Of a stretch of DNA of 11,524 nucleotides, positions 1-7,642 are shown in pieces. The stretch lies in the NCBI GenBank assembly GCA_964429355.1, contig CAYSCH010000310.1, positions 1-11,524 of the forward strand, read 5' to 3'. This DNA comes from JAAYAY01 sp964429355. Its GTDB lineage: Bacteria; Planctomycetota; Planctomycetia; Pirellulales; Thermoguttaceae. Made by a program: the position numbers and the translations under genes. Below the pieces are notes generated by a model, which ran no database searches, was not told the origin of the DNA, and saw only the letters and a program-made list of their open reading frames with translations. Positions within the stretch are counted from its first letter, which is position 1. Each line of letters starts with the position of its first letter.

Positions 1-380
1 CCGTGCGAAAAGCGTCGCGGCACCTCCGCCACGAGCATCGGGAAAAGCGCGGTGGTGGAGGCGTGTTCGGAGAGTCGGCCTTTCTCCCGGTTGGCGCGTC
101 GAGCGAGGTCCCGGGCATTGCCGGGATCGATGCCGCCTTGGCAAGAGGGCCTGAGTTGACTCCCGAGGATGTCGCTCTCCTTCAGGAAGAGTACCTCCAC
201 CTTCTCGATTCCCTGCCCAAGGGCGGTATTCGTGAGACCGCCGAACTCCTTCTTCAATATGGCGACAAGTACGATAAGCAGGAGATGGCTGACCAGATGA
301 ACTGCTCGGTGAGGACGATCGAGCGGCGCTGCAACGACATCGTCACGATCCTGGCCCGGCGGCAAACCCGTGCCGACTGA
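1..380 (+). CDS. ECF-type RNA polymerase sigma factor, C-terminal part (5' end outside window)
   Basis: The frame is open from the left edge to TGA at 378-380, so only about 125 C-terminal residues are visible. The start of the product is probably upstream; GTG at position 3 is merely the first in-frame start triplet. A basic Gly-rich stretch (EKRGGGGVFGESAF) is typical of the linker between sigma regions 2 and 4 in planctomycete ECF sigma factors. It is followed by region 4: LLDSLPKGG, then a helix-turn-helix around EMADQMNCSVRTIERRCNDI near the C-terminus, which would contact the -35 element. The protein would direct core RNA polymerase to a dedicated promoter set. It lies about 220 bp before a Ser/Thr kinase on the same strand. 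ECF genes beside such kinases are a recognised planctomycete arrangement, so kinase control of this sigma factor is a reasonable inference, not shown here. Confidence 0.82.
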   Translation, partial: VRKASRHLRHEHREKRGGGGVFGESAFLPVGASSEVPGIAGIDAALARGPELTPEDVALLQEEYLHLLDSLPKGGIRETAELLLQYGDKYDKQEMADQMNCSVRTIERRCNDIVTILARRQTRAD

Positions 381-487
381 CAAACTCTCACATGTCGACA
401 AGTCTCCCACCGGCATCAACGTGCACAATCGGTGATTCTGGCATCGGTCCCAGAAAGATCCACCTTACGCACGCTATCTCCATCGAG

Positions 488-515
488 TAGACGCTCCCAG
501 GCCGGAGGCTATAAT
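488..515 (+). promoter_or_regulatory. sigma70-type promoter for the kinase gene
   Basis: TAGACG at 488-493 (4 of 6 matches to TTGACA), a 16-bp spacer and a perfect TATAAT at 510-515. The -10 sits in the string GCTATAATGGC, matched by GCTACAATGGC before the secreted protein gene at 8534. Transcription would begin near 522 and leave an untranslated leader of about 80 nt before GTG 601. The 381-487 stretch shows no recognisable gene. Confidence 0.55.
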
Positions 516-588
516 GGCGTTGTTCTCCGTAGCCTTTTCCCAACGCGCAAACCAGGTGAAGCTCACCTGCTTCAGAAGTCCGAGCCCC

Positions 589-593
589 AGGAG
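589..593 (+). promoter_or_regulatory. ribosome binding site deciding the kinase start (AGGAG)
   Basis: AGGAG ends 7 nt before GTG 601, ideal spacing. The competing ATG at 514 also has a GGAGG (504-508), but that ATG overlaps the TATAAT of the predicted promoter and could only be used on a transcript from further upstream, such as read-through from the sigma factor gene. Confidence 0.55.
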
Positions 594-600
594 TTCACCT

Positions 601-2964
601 GTGACAACGGACAGGTCCTCTGAAAACCGGTCGGATTGGACCTCAGATCGATGGATCCAGTGGCGGGAAGAGATCTGCGATCGATTTGAAAACGCCCTCC
701 GCCTCTGGCGACCATCAGCCGGTGATCGTCCCCGGGCCGAGGACTATCTGGCGGATGTGCCCCAGTCGCATGCCTGGCAGGTTCTCGATTGCCTGCTCCC
801 CCTGGAGGAAGACTATCGTCGCCGGTCTGGCGAGACTGGCAGCCTGGTTGGAGAGTTCCAATCGCGATTCCCGGTCTTCGCCAGCCAGATCCAGCGGGCG
901 TTCTCCTCCCACGATTCCCCCGCTCCCACGGAGACCCAGGCAAATACCACCCAGGGGTTTGGAGGGCGGGTCCGCGAGTACGAACTCCAGGAGAAACTCG
1001 GCCAGGGGGGCATGGGGGTTGTCTGGAAGGCCTGGCATGTTCGGCTCAAGAAGTATCGCGCCGTCAAGGCGCTGCACTCTCAGTTGCTGGAGAGCCCGGA
1101 AGTTCGCGACCGCTTCCTCAACGAAATGGAGGCCCTCGCCAGATTCGAGCATACAAATATCGTCCGCGCACACGATGCGTTTGAAGAAGACGGTCAACTC
1201 TACCTTGTCATGGAGTATGTCGAAGGGGCCGATGTCAATCGGCTGGTGGGCCAAGGCAGTGGCCTGGCCGTTGGCGCCGCTTGCGAAATCATCCATCAGG
1301 CGGCCCAGGGGTTGGCCGTTCTCCATGACCAGCATGTCACCCATCGCGACATCAAGCCGTCCAACCTCATGCTGACGAAGGATCCCGATTCCAGTCGACT
1401 CGTCGTCAAGGTGATGGATTTCGGGCTGTCTCAGATCGATGCCGAACGGGGCTTGACCGATTCGGGGGAGGTCTTCGGAACGTGCGAGTTCATGGCCCCC
1501 GAGCAGTATGAGAACTGCCACGACCTGACTCCTGCCGCCGACGTCTATTCCCTGGGCTGCTCGCTCTTCTTCCTGCTCACCGGGCAGCCCCCTTATACGG
1601 CGGAAGGTTCCCGCGCCGCGCAGGCCGTCCATCTCATGCTCGCCCACCAGAACGCACCCATACCTCGGCTTCGAGACCTCTGTCCGCAAGGGGCCCATTT
1701 GCAGCCCCTGCTCGATCGGATGATGGCCAAAAAGGCCGAGAAACGGTTCCCCACGGCAATCGAATTGCTTCACGAACTCGAACCGTTTGCAGACCAGCAA
1801 CAACTGAAGGCCGCACTGGCGGAAAGGGGCACGACGATTCCCGCCGATCTGCCAGGCAGGAAGCCACAAAAACCGCAGCGACCGCTGGCCTCTCTCCTCA
1901 CACGACGGGCGATTCTCTGGGCAATCGCCGCCATCGCCTTGATGGGGGCCGCAATCGGCTCGGTTGCCACGATCTACGATCGATCCTCCCAGCCGCGACT
2001 CAAGGAGTTGCACCTCCATGCGGTTTCCGTGGCCAGCGACTACGGCAAGGAGATCCAGCGCCGGCTGAATATGCTCCGGGTCGCGGCAAGAGACTCCAGA
2101 TTGCCCGAGCTGTTGCTGGCCACCAAGGACGCAAAAGTCGAATCCAGGGAATTCTCCGAACTCCGCACATGGCTCGAAGACGCAAAACTCGACAGCGGCT
2201 TGACTCCCAGCGAACAGGAAGAAACGACCTGGTTTGTCACCGATGCCGCCGGTCGCCAGGTTGCGCGAGAACCGCATGGATCTTCCCTCGGCCAGTCCGA
2301 CTACTGGACCCGATCGTATTTCCACGGCTCGCCGGCCGATCTGGATGCTGACGTGGATCAGCCGGCCCGCGTAGCCCCGATCCGGGAAGAAACCGTCTCG
2401 GCGCCCTACCTCAGTACTTCCGAAGATGGCAAATGGAAGTTCGCCTTCTCCATGCCGATCTTCGCATCGACCCATGAAGAGGCCGACCAACCTCTCGGCG
2501 TCCTGAGTATGTCCGTCAGGCTGGAAGACTTGACCTGGTTTCAGGCAGGAGTCGAGAATTCGGCCGTCACGATCGTCGAGCTCTATCGCCAGAACTGGCT
2601 TGACGACGGCCTGACCGGGCAGATCCGAATCGGCCAGATCATCGACCACTCGGGACTGACCGCGGCGCTGGCGGGGACGGATGCCCAGTCGGATCCAATT
2701 TGTCTGGACCCGTCACTCGTGACCCGACTTCAAACACTTCGTCAGCAGCGATTCAACTCCTTCCTGCGCAGGGAAAGGCGGTCCCTGTGCGATCTCTGCG
2801 TTTCCAGGAACTACCTCGATCCGGTCGCTGCCAATCCCACCTCACCCCGTTGCGCCGCCTTTGAGCCGGTGTTTGTGCCCGGCCCCAGCCGCAAACTCGC
2901 CAATCTCGGTTGGCTCGTCATCGTCCATGATTTCTATCCTGCCGATCGCCCCGCGAACCGTTGA
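601..2964 (+). CDS. membrane Ser/Thr protein kinase with extracytoplasmic Cache-like sensor
   Basis: Hanks-type kinase of 787 aa from GTG 601 (816 aa from ATG 514). An N-terminal region of about 125 residues precedes the kinase domain (about 127-397, numbered from GTG 601). The ATP loop GQGGMGVV begins at 134, the AVK lysine is K156, HRDIKPSN has catalytic D250, DFG is 273-275 and APE 299-301. All key residues are present, so it should be active. One hydrophobic helix (437-459) follows. The C-terminal 320 residues look like a double Cache sensor: DYWTRSYF at 567-574, APYLS at 601-605, FAFSMPI at 614-620, and a closing GWLVIVHD. The topology suggests a small external ligand controls the internal kinase. 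The ECF sigma gene upstream is a plausible output. The 3' end overlaps the opposing transporter gene by 47 bp. Kinase call is firm; the Cache call is by motif only. Confidence 0.93.
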   Translation: MTTDRSSENRSDWTSDRWIQWREEICDRFENALRLWRPSAGDRPRAEDYLADVPQSHAWQVLDCLLPLEEDYRRRSGETGSLVGEFQSRFPVFASQIQRAFSSHDSPAPTETQANTTQGFGGRVREYELQEKLGQGGMGVVWKAWHVRLKKYRAVKALHSQLLESPEVRDRFLNEMEALARFEHTNIVRAHDAFEEDGQLYLVMEYVEGADVNRLVGQGSGLAVGAACEIIHQAAQGLAVLHDQHVTHRDIKPSNLMLTKDPDSSRLVVKVMDFGLSQIDAERGLTDSGEVFGTCEFMAPEQYENCHDLTPAADVYSLGCSLFFLLTGQPPYTAEGSRAAQAVHLMLAHQNAPIPRLRDLCPQGAHLQPLLDRMMAKKAEKRFPTAIELLHELEPFADQQQLKAALAERGTTIPADLPGRKPQKPQRPLASLLTRRAILWAIAAIALMGAAIGSVATIYDRSSQPRLKELHLHAVSVASDYGKEIQRRLNMLRVAARDSRLPELLLATKDAKVESREFSELRTWLEDAKLDSGLTPSEQEETTWFVTDAAGRQVAREPHGSSLGQSDYWTRSYFHGSPADLDADVDQPARVAPIREETVSAPYLSTSEDGKWKFAFSMPIFASTHEEADQPLGVLSMSVRLEDLTWFQAGVENSAVTIVELYRQNWLDDGLTGQIRIGQIIDHSGLTAALAGTDAQSDPICLDPSLVTRLQTLRQQRFNSFLRRERRSLCDLCVSRNYLDPVAANPTSPRCAAFEPVFVPGPSRKLANLGWLVIVHDFYPADRPANR

Positions 2965-4006
2965 GCGATGGATCCTCGGTGTCTCCCAGGAGGTAGCGGT
3001 CAACGATTCCCGCCCCCAGGTGCTGGATCAGGTTGTAGAAAATGATTGGCAACAGCACGATCTCCGGCTCGCGCACAACCGTCGCCACCAGCACCAGCCC
3101 GGCCCCATTGTTGCGCATTCCCAACCCGAAGAGAAGTGAGGCGCGTTCAGCTCGCTGCTCCCGAAACACGTGGGAGATCGCCGCCGCCCCCCCAAAGGAG
3201 ACAACTGCCAATCCAAGTGAGGCAAGAATCGCCGTCACCAGCAACTTCGAATCGGGTCGCTCGACCAGGGAGGGAAGTGCAAGCGACGCATTGGAGTAAT
3301 TGAGCAGAAGCAGGTTGATGAGATTGGCGAGCTTGACATGACGCATCAGTCTCTTCGTGCGGGCCGACCCCAGCAACCACCGGATGCCCATCCCGACGAG
3401 CGCCGGCACAATCACCCACAGAGCCAGAAAAGCCGCGGCCATTTGAGATGCAAACGCGATCGTCGCCTCCCCTCCCCCGCCGCCAACGGCCTCGTTCAGA
3501 AACTGGAGCACCCCATACGCCACCAGGGGACTCAGCAACGTCGACACAAGCACAAGCCCCAGGCTCATCGCCAGATTGCCGTCGGCATTCTGAGACCAGG
3601 CCGTCGACGAACCGGCCGTCGGCATGGCCGCAACGACGGCGATCCCCAACAGCAGGGGGAGTCTCGTCGCCACATCGGCAAATCCCGGCAGCCAGCACAA
3701 GACAACCAGGTACGCCAACGGCAGCAGAATGCCGGCCAGCAATGCCGCGATCAGGACGGGCCAGCGGCGTCTCAGGTGAAGCAGGTGCTCATGATCGAGC
3801 CCGAGTCCGGCGTTCAGAAGCAGGAGCCCCAGCATCACGCTCAGTAGCGAAGGCCCCATTCCCTGCCCCACCGGCGGCCCGAGCTGGCACTGGCGGATCC
3901 ACATTCCCACGCCCGGCCACAAGGCACCAAGGCAGTAGCAGCCTGCCAGGAACCAGATCAGGTGCCGGTGCGCGAAACGGAAGATCAAATCGGCCATTTG
4001 GACCAT
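2918..4006 (-). CDS. BASS/SBF-family (bile acid:sodium symporter-like) transporter
   Basis: Integral membrane protein of 362 aa with about nine or ten hydrophobic segments. Two conserved BASS-type motifs are visible: MPTAGSSTAWSQNADGNLAM (128-147), resembling the discontinuous helix that binds sodium, and GLGMRNNGAG (294-303) near the second crossover. Family members import organic anions (bile acids, keto acids, other small acids) with sodium; the substrate cannot be read from the sequence. A Gly-rich loop (175-179) and a charged 20-residue tail make it slightly longer than usual members. The start at 4006 is uncertain because neither it nor the in-frame ATG at 3997 has a clear Shine-Dalgarno sequence. 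It stands alone on its strand, converging with the kinase, and its last 15 codons overlap the kinase 3' end. Confidence 0.85.
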   Translation of the reverse strand: MVQMADLIFRFAHRHLIWFLAGCYCLGALWPGVGMWIRQCQLGPPVGQGMGPSLLSVMLGLLLLNAGLGLDHEHLLHLRRRWPVLIAALLAGILLPLAYLVVLCWLPGFADVATRLPLLLGIAVVAAMPTAGSSTAWSQNADGNLAMSLGLVLVSTLLSPLVAYGVLQFLNEAVGGGGGEATIAFASQMAAAFLALWVIVPALVGMGIRWLLGSARTKRLMRHVKLANLINLLLLNYSNASLALPSLVERPDSKLLVTAILASLGLAVVSFGGAAAISHVFREQRAERASLLFGLGMRNNGAGLVLVATVVREPEIVLLPIIFYNLIQHLGAGIVDRYLLGDTEDPSLNGSRGDRQDRNHGR

Positions 4007-4032
4007 GTTTCAGAGGTCGTATGTGCAAAACT

Positions 4033-4048
4033 CGGCCCGTTCGGGCCG
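4033..4048 (-). terminator. short GC-rich hairpin followed by TTTT just upstream of the SBF start
   Basis: CGGCCCG (4033-4039), a 2-nt loop and CGGGCCG (4042-4048) form a perfect 7-bp stem. Read on the minus strand it is followed after AG by TTTT (4030-4027), the shape of a weak intrinsic terminator only about 21 nt before the start codon at 4006. It could be a leader attenuator or simply a chance hairpin in GC-rich DNA. Confidence 0.25.
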
Positions 4049-4138
4049 CACGTTGTTATTTGGGATCGGCTCCGACTCCTTCGGGCGCATACTTATGGCC
4101 AAACCGCGCCGAATTGCGACACGGCAACCCCTTTCACC

Positions 4139-4480
4139 GACACCCCACCACATTGATTCCCGCGCAGCCTTGCCCCGCGCCCTGTTGGAGTACAGGCTTC
4201 AGCCTGCGTTCCCCAGAACCCTTTGCCATCCCATTTGATAGCCGCGTGGGCTTGCCCCGCGCTCGGTTCCTCTCGTCACAGACATCCCACCACCTACGAA
4301 ATCCGCGCAGCCTCGCCCCGCGCCCTGTTGGAGTACAGGCTTCAGCCTGCGTTCCCCAGAACCCTTTGCCATCCCATTTGATAGCCGCGTGGGCTTGCCC
4401 CGCGCTCGGTTACCCCTCGCCCCCGACACCCCACCACGTATGATCGCCGCGCAGCCTTGCCGCGCAAGTGGCACGCCCCT
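4139..4480. repeat. tandem repeat, unit about 143 bp, with CAGGCT-TC-AGCCTG hairpins
   Basis: Two full units and a partial third fill most of the gene-free 4007-4528 stretch. Each begins with GACAYCCCACCAC (4139, 4281, 4425). A 108-bp core follows at 4161-4268 and again, almost unchanged, at 4304-4411. The core contains TTGCCCCGCGC, GTTGGAGTACAGGCTTCAGC with its palindrome completed by CTGCG, CCCTTTGCCATCCC, and a second TTGCCCCGCGCTCGG. The third unit starts at 4448 but breaks off into GTGGCACG(C)CCCTGAG, a motif also seen at 8267. A diverged copy lies at 8182. Open frames across it are composition artefacts. The rest of the gap (4049-4138 and 4481-4528) shows nothing recognisable. Confidence 0.85.
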
Positions 4481-4528
4481 GAGGCACGACAGGCCAGTTC
4501 TTGCGTGACAACCTCGTGCTCGCCCCTC

Positions 4529-6700
4529 TCAGCACAACCCGATCGTTGCCGTCGGCTCAGTCGCTGCGGGCTGGTCTCGATCGAAAATCTCGATACCGAG
4601 TCGCGGCACGTCGTCCGCACAGTGGCCGCAGTGCTCACAACGATCCAGATCGATCCTTGTGGGTTGCCGGCACGAAACGCACTCTTCCCGTACGATCCGC
4701 GGATAGACGGCCAGAATCGAGAGGCTTCCGGCCGGGCCCATCAGGAATCCCCAGGCGATACAGAGCCACGTCCGGCCTTTTTCGAGCCGCCGCCGAGCCG
4801 CCCAGATCGCCAGAGGCACGCCCACGATTCCCGGCAGCAATGCAAGCAGAGCGTCTCGAGCGGCTCTTGCAGGATCCTTCTGGAGGTACTCCCAGCCTTT
4901 CTTCCAGGCCTTCGCAATCGAGGCGTCATCCGTCATCGCAATTCCGATGATTATGGCAGCTCCCAACAAGCCGGGCGGAATGGATGCAGTGAAAACGTCA
5001 TTGGTGGAGGCGAGATCGGAACCGGTGTTCTCCGTGTATTCCTGCTGGGCCGCGATCCGTCCGCTCCCGTCGAATCGCGCCCACGTGATGCGGCGCTCAC
5101 TTGGGTCTCCGCTCTGTGCCAGGCCCAGATAGGTGCCGTTGTGCTGGGGATCCCTGGCAATGCTGAGCGTCTTGGGCTCGGTCAACTCGTCGGGCAGTTG
5201 AATCTCCGTTGCATACAAACGGCCAAGCTTGCCTGCCTCGCCGACCGGCCTGGCTTGCGCCGCCGCAGTCTCATCGAGATGGCTTTCCAGCAGCACCACA
5301 CGATCTGCCAGTCGCAGCATCATGCTGAAAGGCTCGCCTTTCTCCTCTGCCGCCTTCATCGAGCGATACCCTGGCCTGTGCGAATTGTCCACAGAATCCA
5401 GGATCGGGGACCCGGTCGGGGCTTGATACATCGCGACCACGGCCGAGCCGTCGCCCGGAACGTAGAAAGCGCCTGTCGAAGTGACGAGCGTGAAATTGCC
5501 TTCTCGGTCGCTCTTTCCAATCCGTCGGATCTCGCCGAACGATCGGGCTTGCCCTGGTGCTGGCAACTGCTGCACCAGTTGCCACCGAAGCTGTTGCCGT
5601 CCTCCAGATGCAGTGAGCTGATACACCAGAATGGCATCGCCCTGGCGGTCGAATACCCACTCGCGTGGCATGAATCCCGCGGAACCTGGAGCGGACGCAC
5701 TGGCGATTTGCACAAACCGAGCCCAATACTGCCGTACAGCGTAATCGTAATACTGGTCAATCAGCCTGGAGGGCGTCTCTTCCCAGCCTTCGGCAATCGG
5801 CCCGAGTTCCTTGCGCACGGAGCGGCCGGCAGATAGCTTCGCCACCTGTCCAAGTTGATACGTTGCGTCGCGGTCCGAATAGTCCCGGCGTCCCAGCCAC
5901 GGTTCTCCTTCGGGCCCCAGCAGTACCCCATAGACGCTGCGAGGATCTGAACTCGCATTTCCATTTGTCACGCGATACGTCTCGACCATTAAGGCACCGA
6001 ACAAGAATACGGCAAGCAACGCTATGCTGATCGTCAGTGCCAGTGCCGCCCGGCCAATCCCGGTCGCGATCTGACCGCTACTGGTAAAAACACTTCGCGC
6101 AGCGAAGAGCAACACAAACACATTCAGCACGGATATCAGCAAGAAGGCAAACCAGCCATCCCTGATACTCGCGGCGGCAAGGCCCACGAAGACCGCCAGC
6201 AGCGCCGGCACCGCCGGCAGCAGACGGCTCCCAAGGCTCCTCGCATCCCGCTGTACGATCAGCAGCGAGGCCGGCCACAGTCCGAACGCGGCGATCGCCA
6301 AGAGCGCCATCGGTACCAGCGAAATGGCGGATGCTGCTCTGTGCTCAATCCCGTTGATCGCAATGAAGATCGCCATCGCCAGGATCGGTACGAACACGGC
6401 GAACGAGTAGAACGCAAGACCAGCCAGCAGCTTACCGGCAAACGCGGCGGCGGCCGTGATGCCACGATGCAGCAACAACGCCCGTGCCGCAGGACGGTTG
6501 TCCCGCCGAGCTTGCAGGATACCCAAGGCAATGGCAGTCAGTACGGCAATCATACCGGCAAATAGGTCGAAACTGCCCTGGCCGTCAAACACCAAGGGAG
6601 ATTGCAGCCACGTGAGAGCCAAAGCTGCCGCCATCGCAGCGAAGGCCAGCAGCGCCCATCTCCAGTTTTCGCGTATTTCCTTCCAGAAAACACGGATCAT
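4529..6700 (-). CDS. ABC transporter permease with large extracytoplasmic domain and zinc-ribbon tail
   Basis: 723 aa, third gene of the gntR-ATPase-permease operon. Its ATG overlaps the ATPase stop by 4 bp (ATGA), implying coupled translation. The N-terminus (IRVFWKEIRENWRW) and six or seven hydrophobic helices between residues 14 and 238 are typical of ABC-2 type permeases. A beta-rich region of about 330 residues (240-570) follows, presumably outside the membrane. Further hydrophobic segments lie near 576-589, 617-634 and 645-664. A cytoplasmic tail carries CVSC (674-677) and CEHCGHC (688-694), a zinc-ribbon arrangement I do not know from ordinary ABC-2 permeases. With the ATPase it should form an exporter or stress-sensing ABC complex; the substrate is unknown. 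The long external domain and zinc tail are the unusual parts. Permease assignment rests on context and topology. Confidence 0.82.
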   Translation of the reverse strand: MIRVFWKEIRENWRWALLAFAAMAAALALTWLQSPLVFDGQGSFDLFAGMIAVLTAIALGILQARRDNRPAARALLLHRGITAAAAFAGKLLAGLAFYSFAVFVPILAMAIFIAINGIEHRAASAISLVPMALLAIAAFGLWPASLLIVQRDARSLGSRLLPAVPALLAVFVGLAAASIRDGWFAFLLISVLNVFVLLFAARSVFTSSGQIATGIGRAALALTISIALLAVFLFGALMVETYRVTNGNASSDPRSVYGVLLGPEGEPWLGRRDYSDRDATYQLGQVAKLSAGRSVRKELGPIAEGWEETPSRLIDQYYDYAVRQYWARFVQIASASAPGSAGFMPREWVFDRQGDAILVYQLTASGGRQQLRWQLVQQLPAPGQARSFGEIRRIGKSDREGNFTLVTSTGAFYVPGDGSAVVAMYQAPTGSPILDSVDNSHRPGYRSMKAAEEKGEPFSMMLRLADRVVLLESHLDETAAAQARPVGEAGKLGRLYATEIQLPDELTEPKTLSIARDPQHNGTYLGLAQSGDPSERRITWARFDGSGRIAAQQEYTENTGSDLASTNDVFTASIPPGLLGAAIIIGIAMTDDASIAKAWKKGWEYLQKDPARAARDALLALLPGIVGVPLAIWAARRRLEKGRTWLCIAWGFLMGPAGSLSILAVYPRIVREECVSCRQPTRIDLDRCEHCGHCADDVPRLGIEIFDRDQPAATEPTATIGLC

Positions 6701-7629
6701 TGCGCGTTCTCCAAAGCTGCGGAAATCGAACCGGTCGTGGCCCCGGGTCGCAGATAGGCCAGCACGGCGTCTTCCAGTGTCAACGGTTCGCGCCGGGCCG
6801 CACCGCCGAGCCGCCCGATAGCCGCCTCGGTGTCCGCGTCCGGGTCTGCCACCACGAGCTGCTGGGTGTGCTCCCCCACGTGCCGCGAATCGATCAGCCG
6901 AGGAATCCGGGCGATTTGCCCGGCCTCCGGTTCGGCGTCGACGATCCAGCCCCCCACCCGCTCGCGAAAATCCGCCAGACCGGCATCCACCAGCAGGCGG
7001 CCGTTGCCGAGAATCGCAATCCGATCGGCCAGCCGTTCAACGTCGTCCAGCAAATGGGTGCAGATGAAGATCGTCCGTCCATCGCGCCTCGCGAAGGCCA
7101 ACAGACCTTCCACCAGTGCCCGACGGGCGATCGGGTCCAGGCCCATCGACGGATCGTCCAGCACCAGCAACTCCGGATCGGTGGCCAGCGTCATGGCCAG
7201 GCACACGCCCGCTCGCTGGCCTCGCGAGATCCGGTCAGCCCGATCCTGGGGATCGACGGCAAAGAACTTCAGGATCGCGTCGAACAACGCTTGGTCCCAC
7301 CGCGGAAACGTGCCGCGTTGCCATCGGGCCACATCACAGACTCGCATCCACCGCCACAAAAAGTGCCCTTCGGCCAGATAGCCCACACGTGTCCGCACCT
7401 GCGGCGTGAGCGACTGGCTGTCGCATCCCAGCAGCTCCGATCGGCCTCGCGTGGGCGGCAGCAGGCCGAGCAACATGCGGATCAAAGTCGTTTTGCCCGC
7501 ACCGTTGCGTCCCACCAGGGCCGTCACCTGCCCTCTCGGAACGTCGAGCGTCAGACTCGCGAGCGCCGCCTTACGGCCAAAATAGCGCGTCAGGCCCTGA
7601 GTTCGAATGACCATCGTGTCGTCAAGCAT
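6697..7629 (-). CDS. ABC transporter ATP-binding protein (YtrB-like)
   Basis: Nucleotide-binding subunit of 310 aa that would hydrolyse ATP on the cytoplasmic face to drive the adjoining permease. Walker A is GRNGAGKTT (40-48), the signature is ISRGQ (134-138, a variant of LSGGQ), Walker B is LLVLDD (154-159), the D-loop SMGLD follows, and the H-loop His is H192 in CTHLLDD. The usual catalytic Glu after Walker B is Asp159, and the Q-loop position reads GYLAEG, with Glu where Gln is usual. About 80 residues after the NBD form a C-terminal extension. Start ATG 7629 lies 13 bp after the gntR stop with GGAG at good spacing; ATG at residue 6 is an alternative. Order and spacing match YtrA-type operons. 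Confidence 0.92.
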   Translation of the reverse strand: MLDDTMVIRTQGLTRYFGRKAALASLTLDVPRGQVTALVGRNGAGKTTLIRMLLGLLPPTRGRSELLGCDSQSLTPQVRTRVGYLAEGHFLWRWMRVCDVARWQRGTFPRWDQALFDAILKFFAVDPQDRADRISRGQRAGVCLAMTLATDPELLVLDDPSMGLDPIARRALVEGLLAFARRDGRTIFICTHLLDDVERLADRIAILGNGRLLVDAGLADFRERVGGWIVDAEPEAGQIARIPRLIDSRHVGEHTQQLVVADPDADTEAAIGRLGGAARREPLTLEDAVLAYLRPGATTGSISAALENAQ

Positions 7630-7642
7630 CGATCAAGCTCCG

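Noticed and set aside
715..2649. Long open frame on the minus strand (644 codons) opposite the kinase
   Set aside because: The plus strand has all kinase motifs in order. The antisense frame is explained by GC-rich third positions and shows no recognisable domain or ribosome site.
4199..4638. Minus-strand open frames containing an ERRLKPVLQQ-like peptide
   Set aside because: That peptide is a translation of the CAGGCTTCAGCCTG repeat, a common source of spurious proteins; the frames have no other support.
4457..5836. 459-codon open frame on the plus strand opposite the permease
   Set aside because: It begins inside the tandem repeat and runs antisense to a coherent membrane protein; its composition is Arg/Pro/Ser-rich with no domain.
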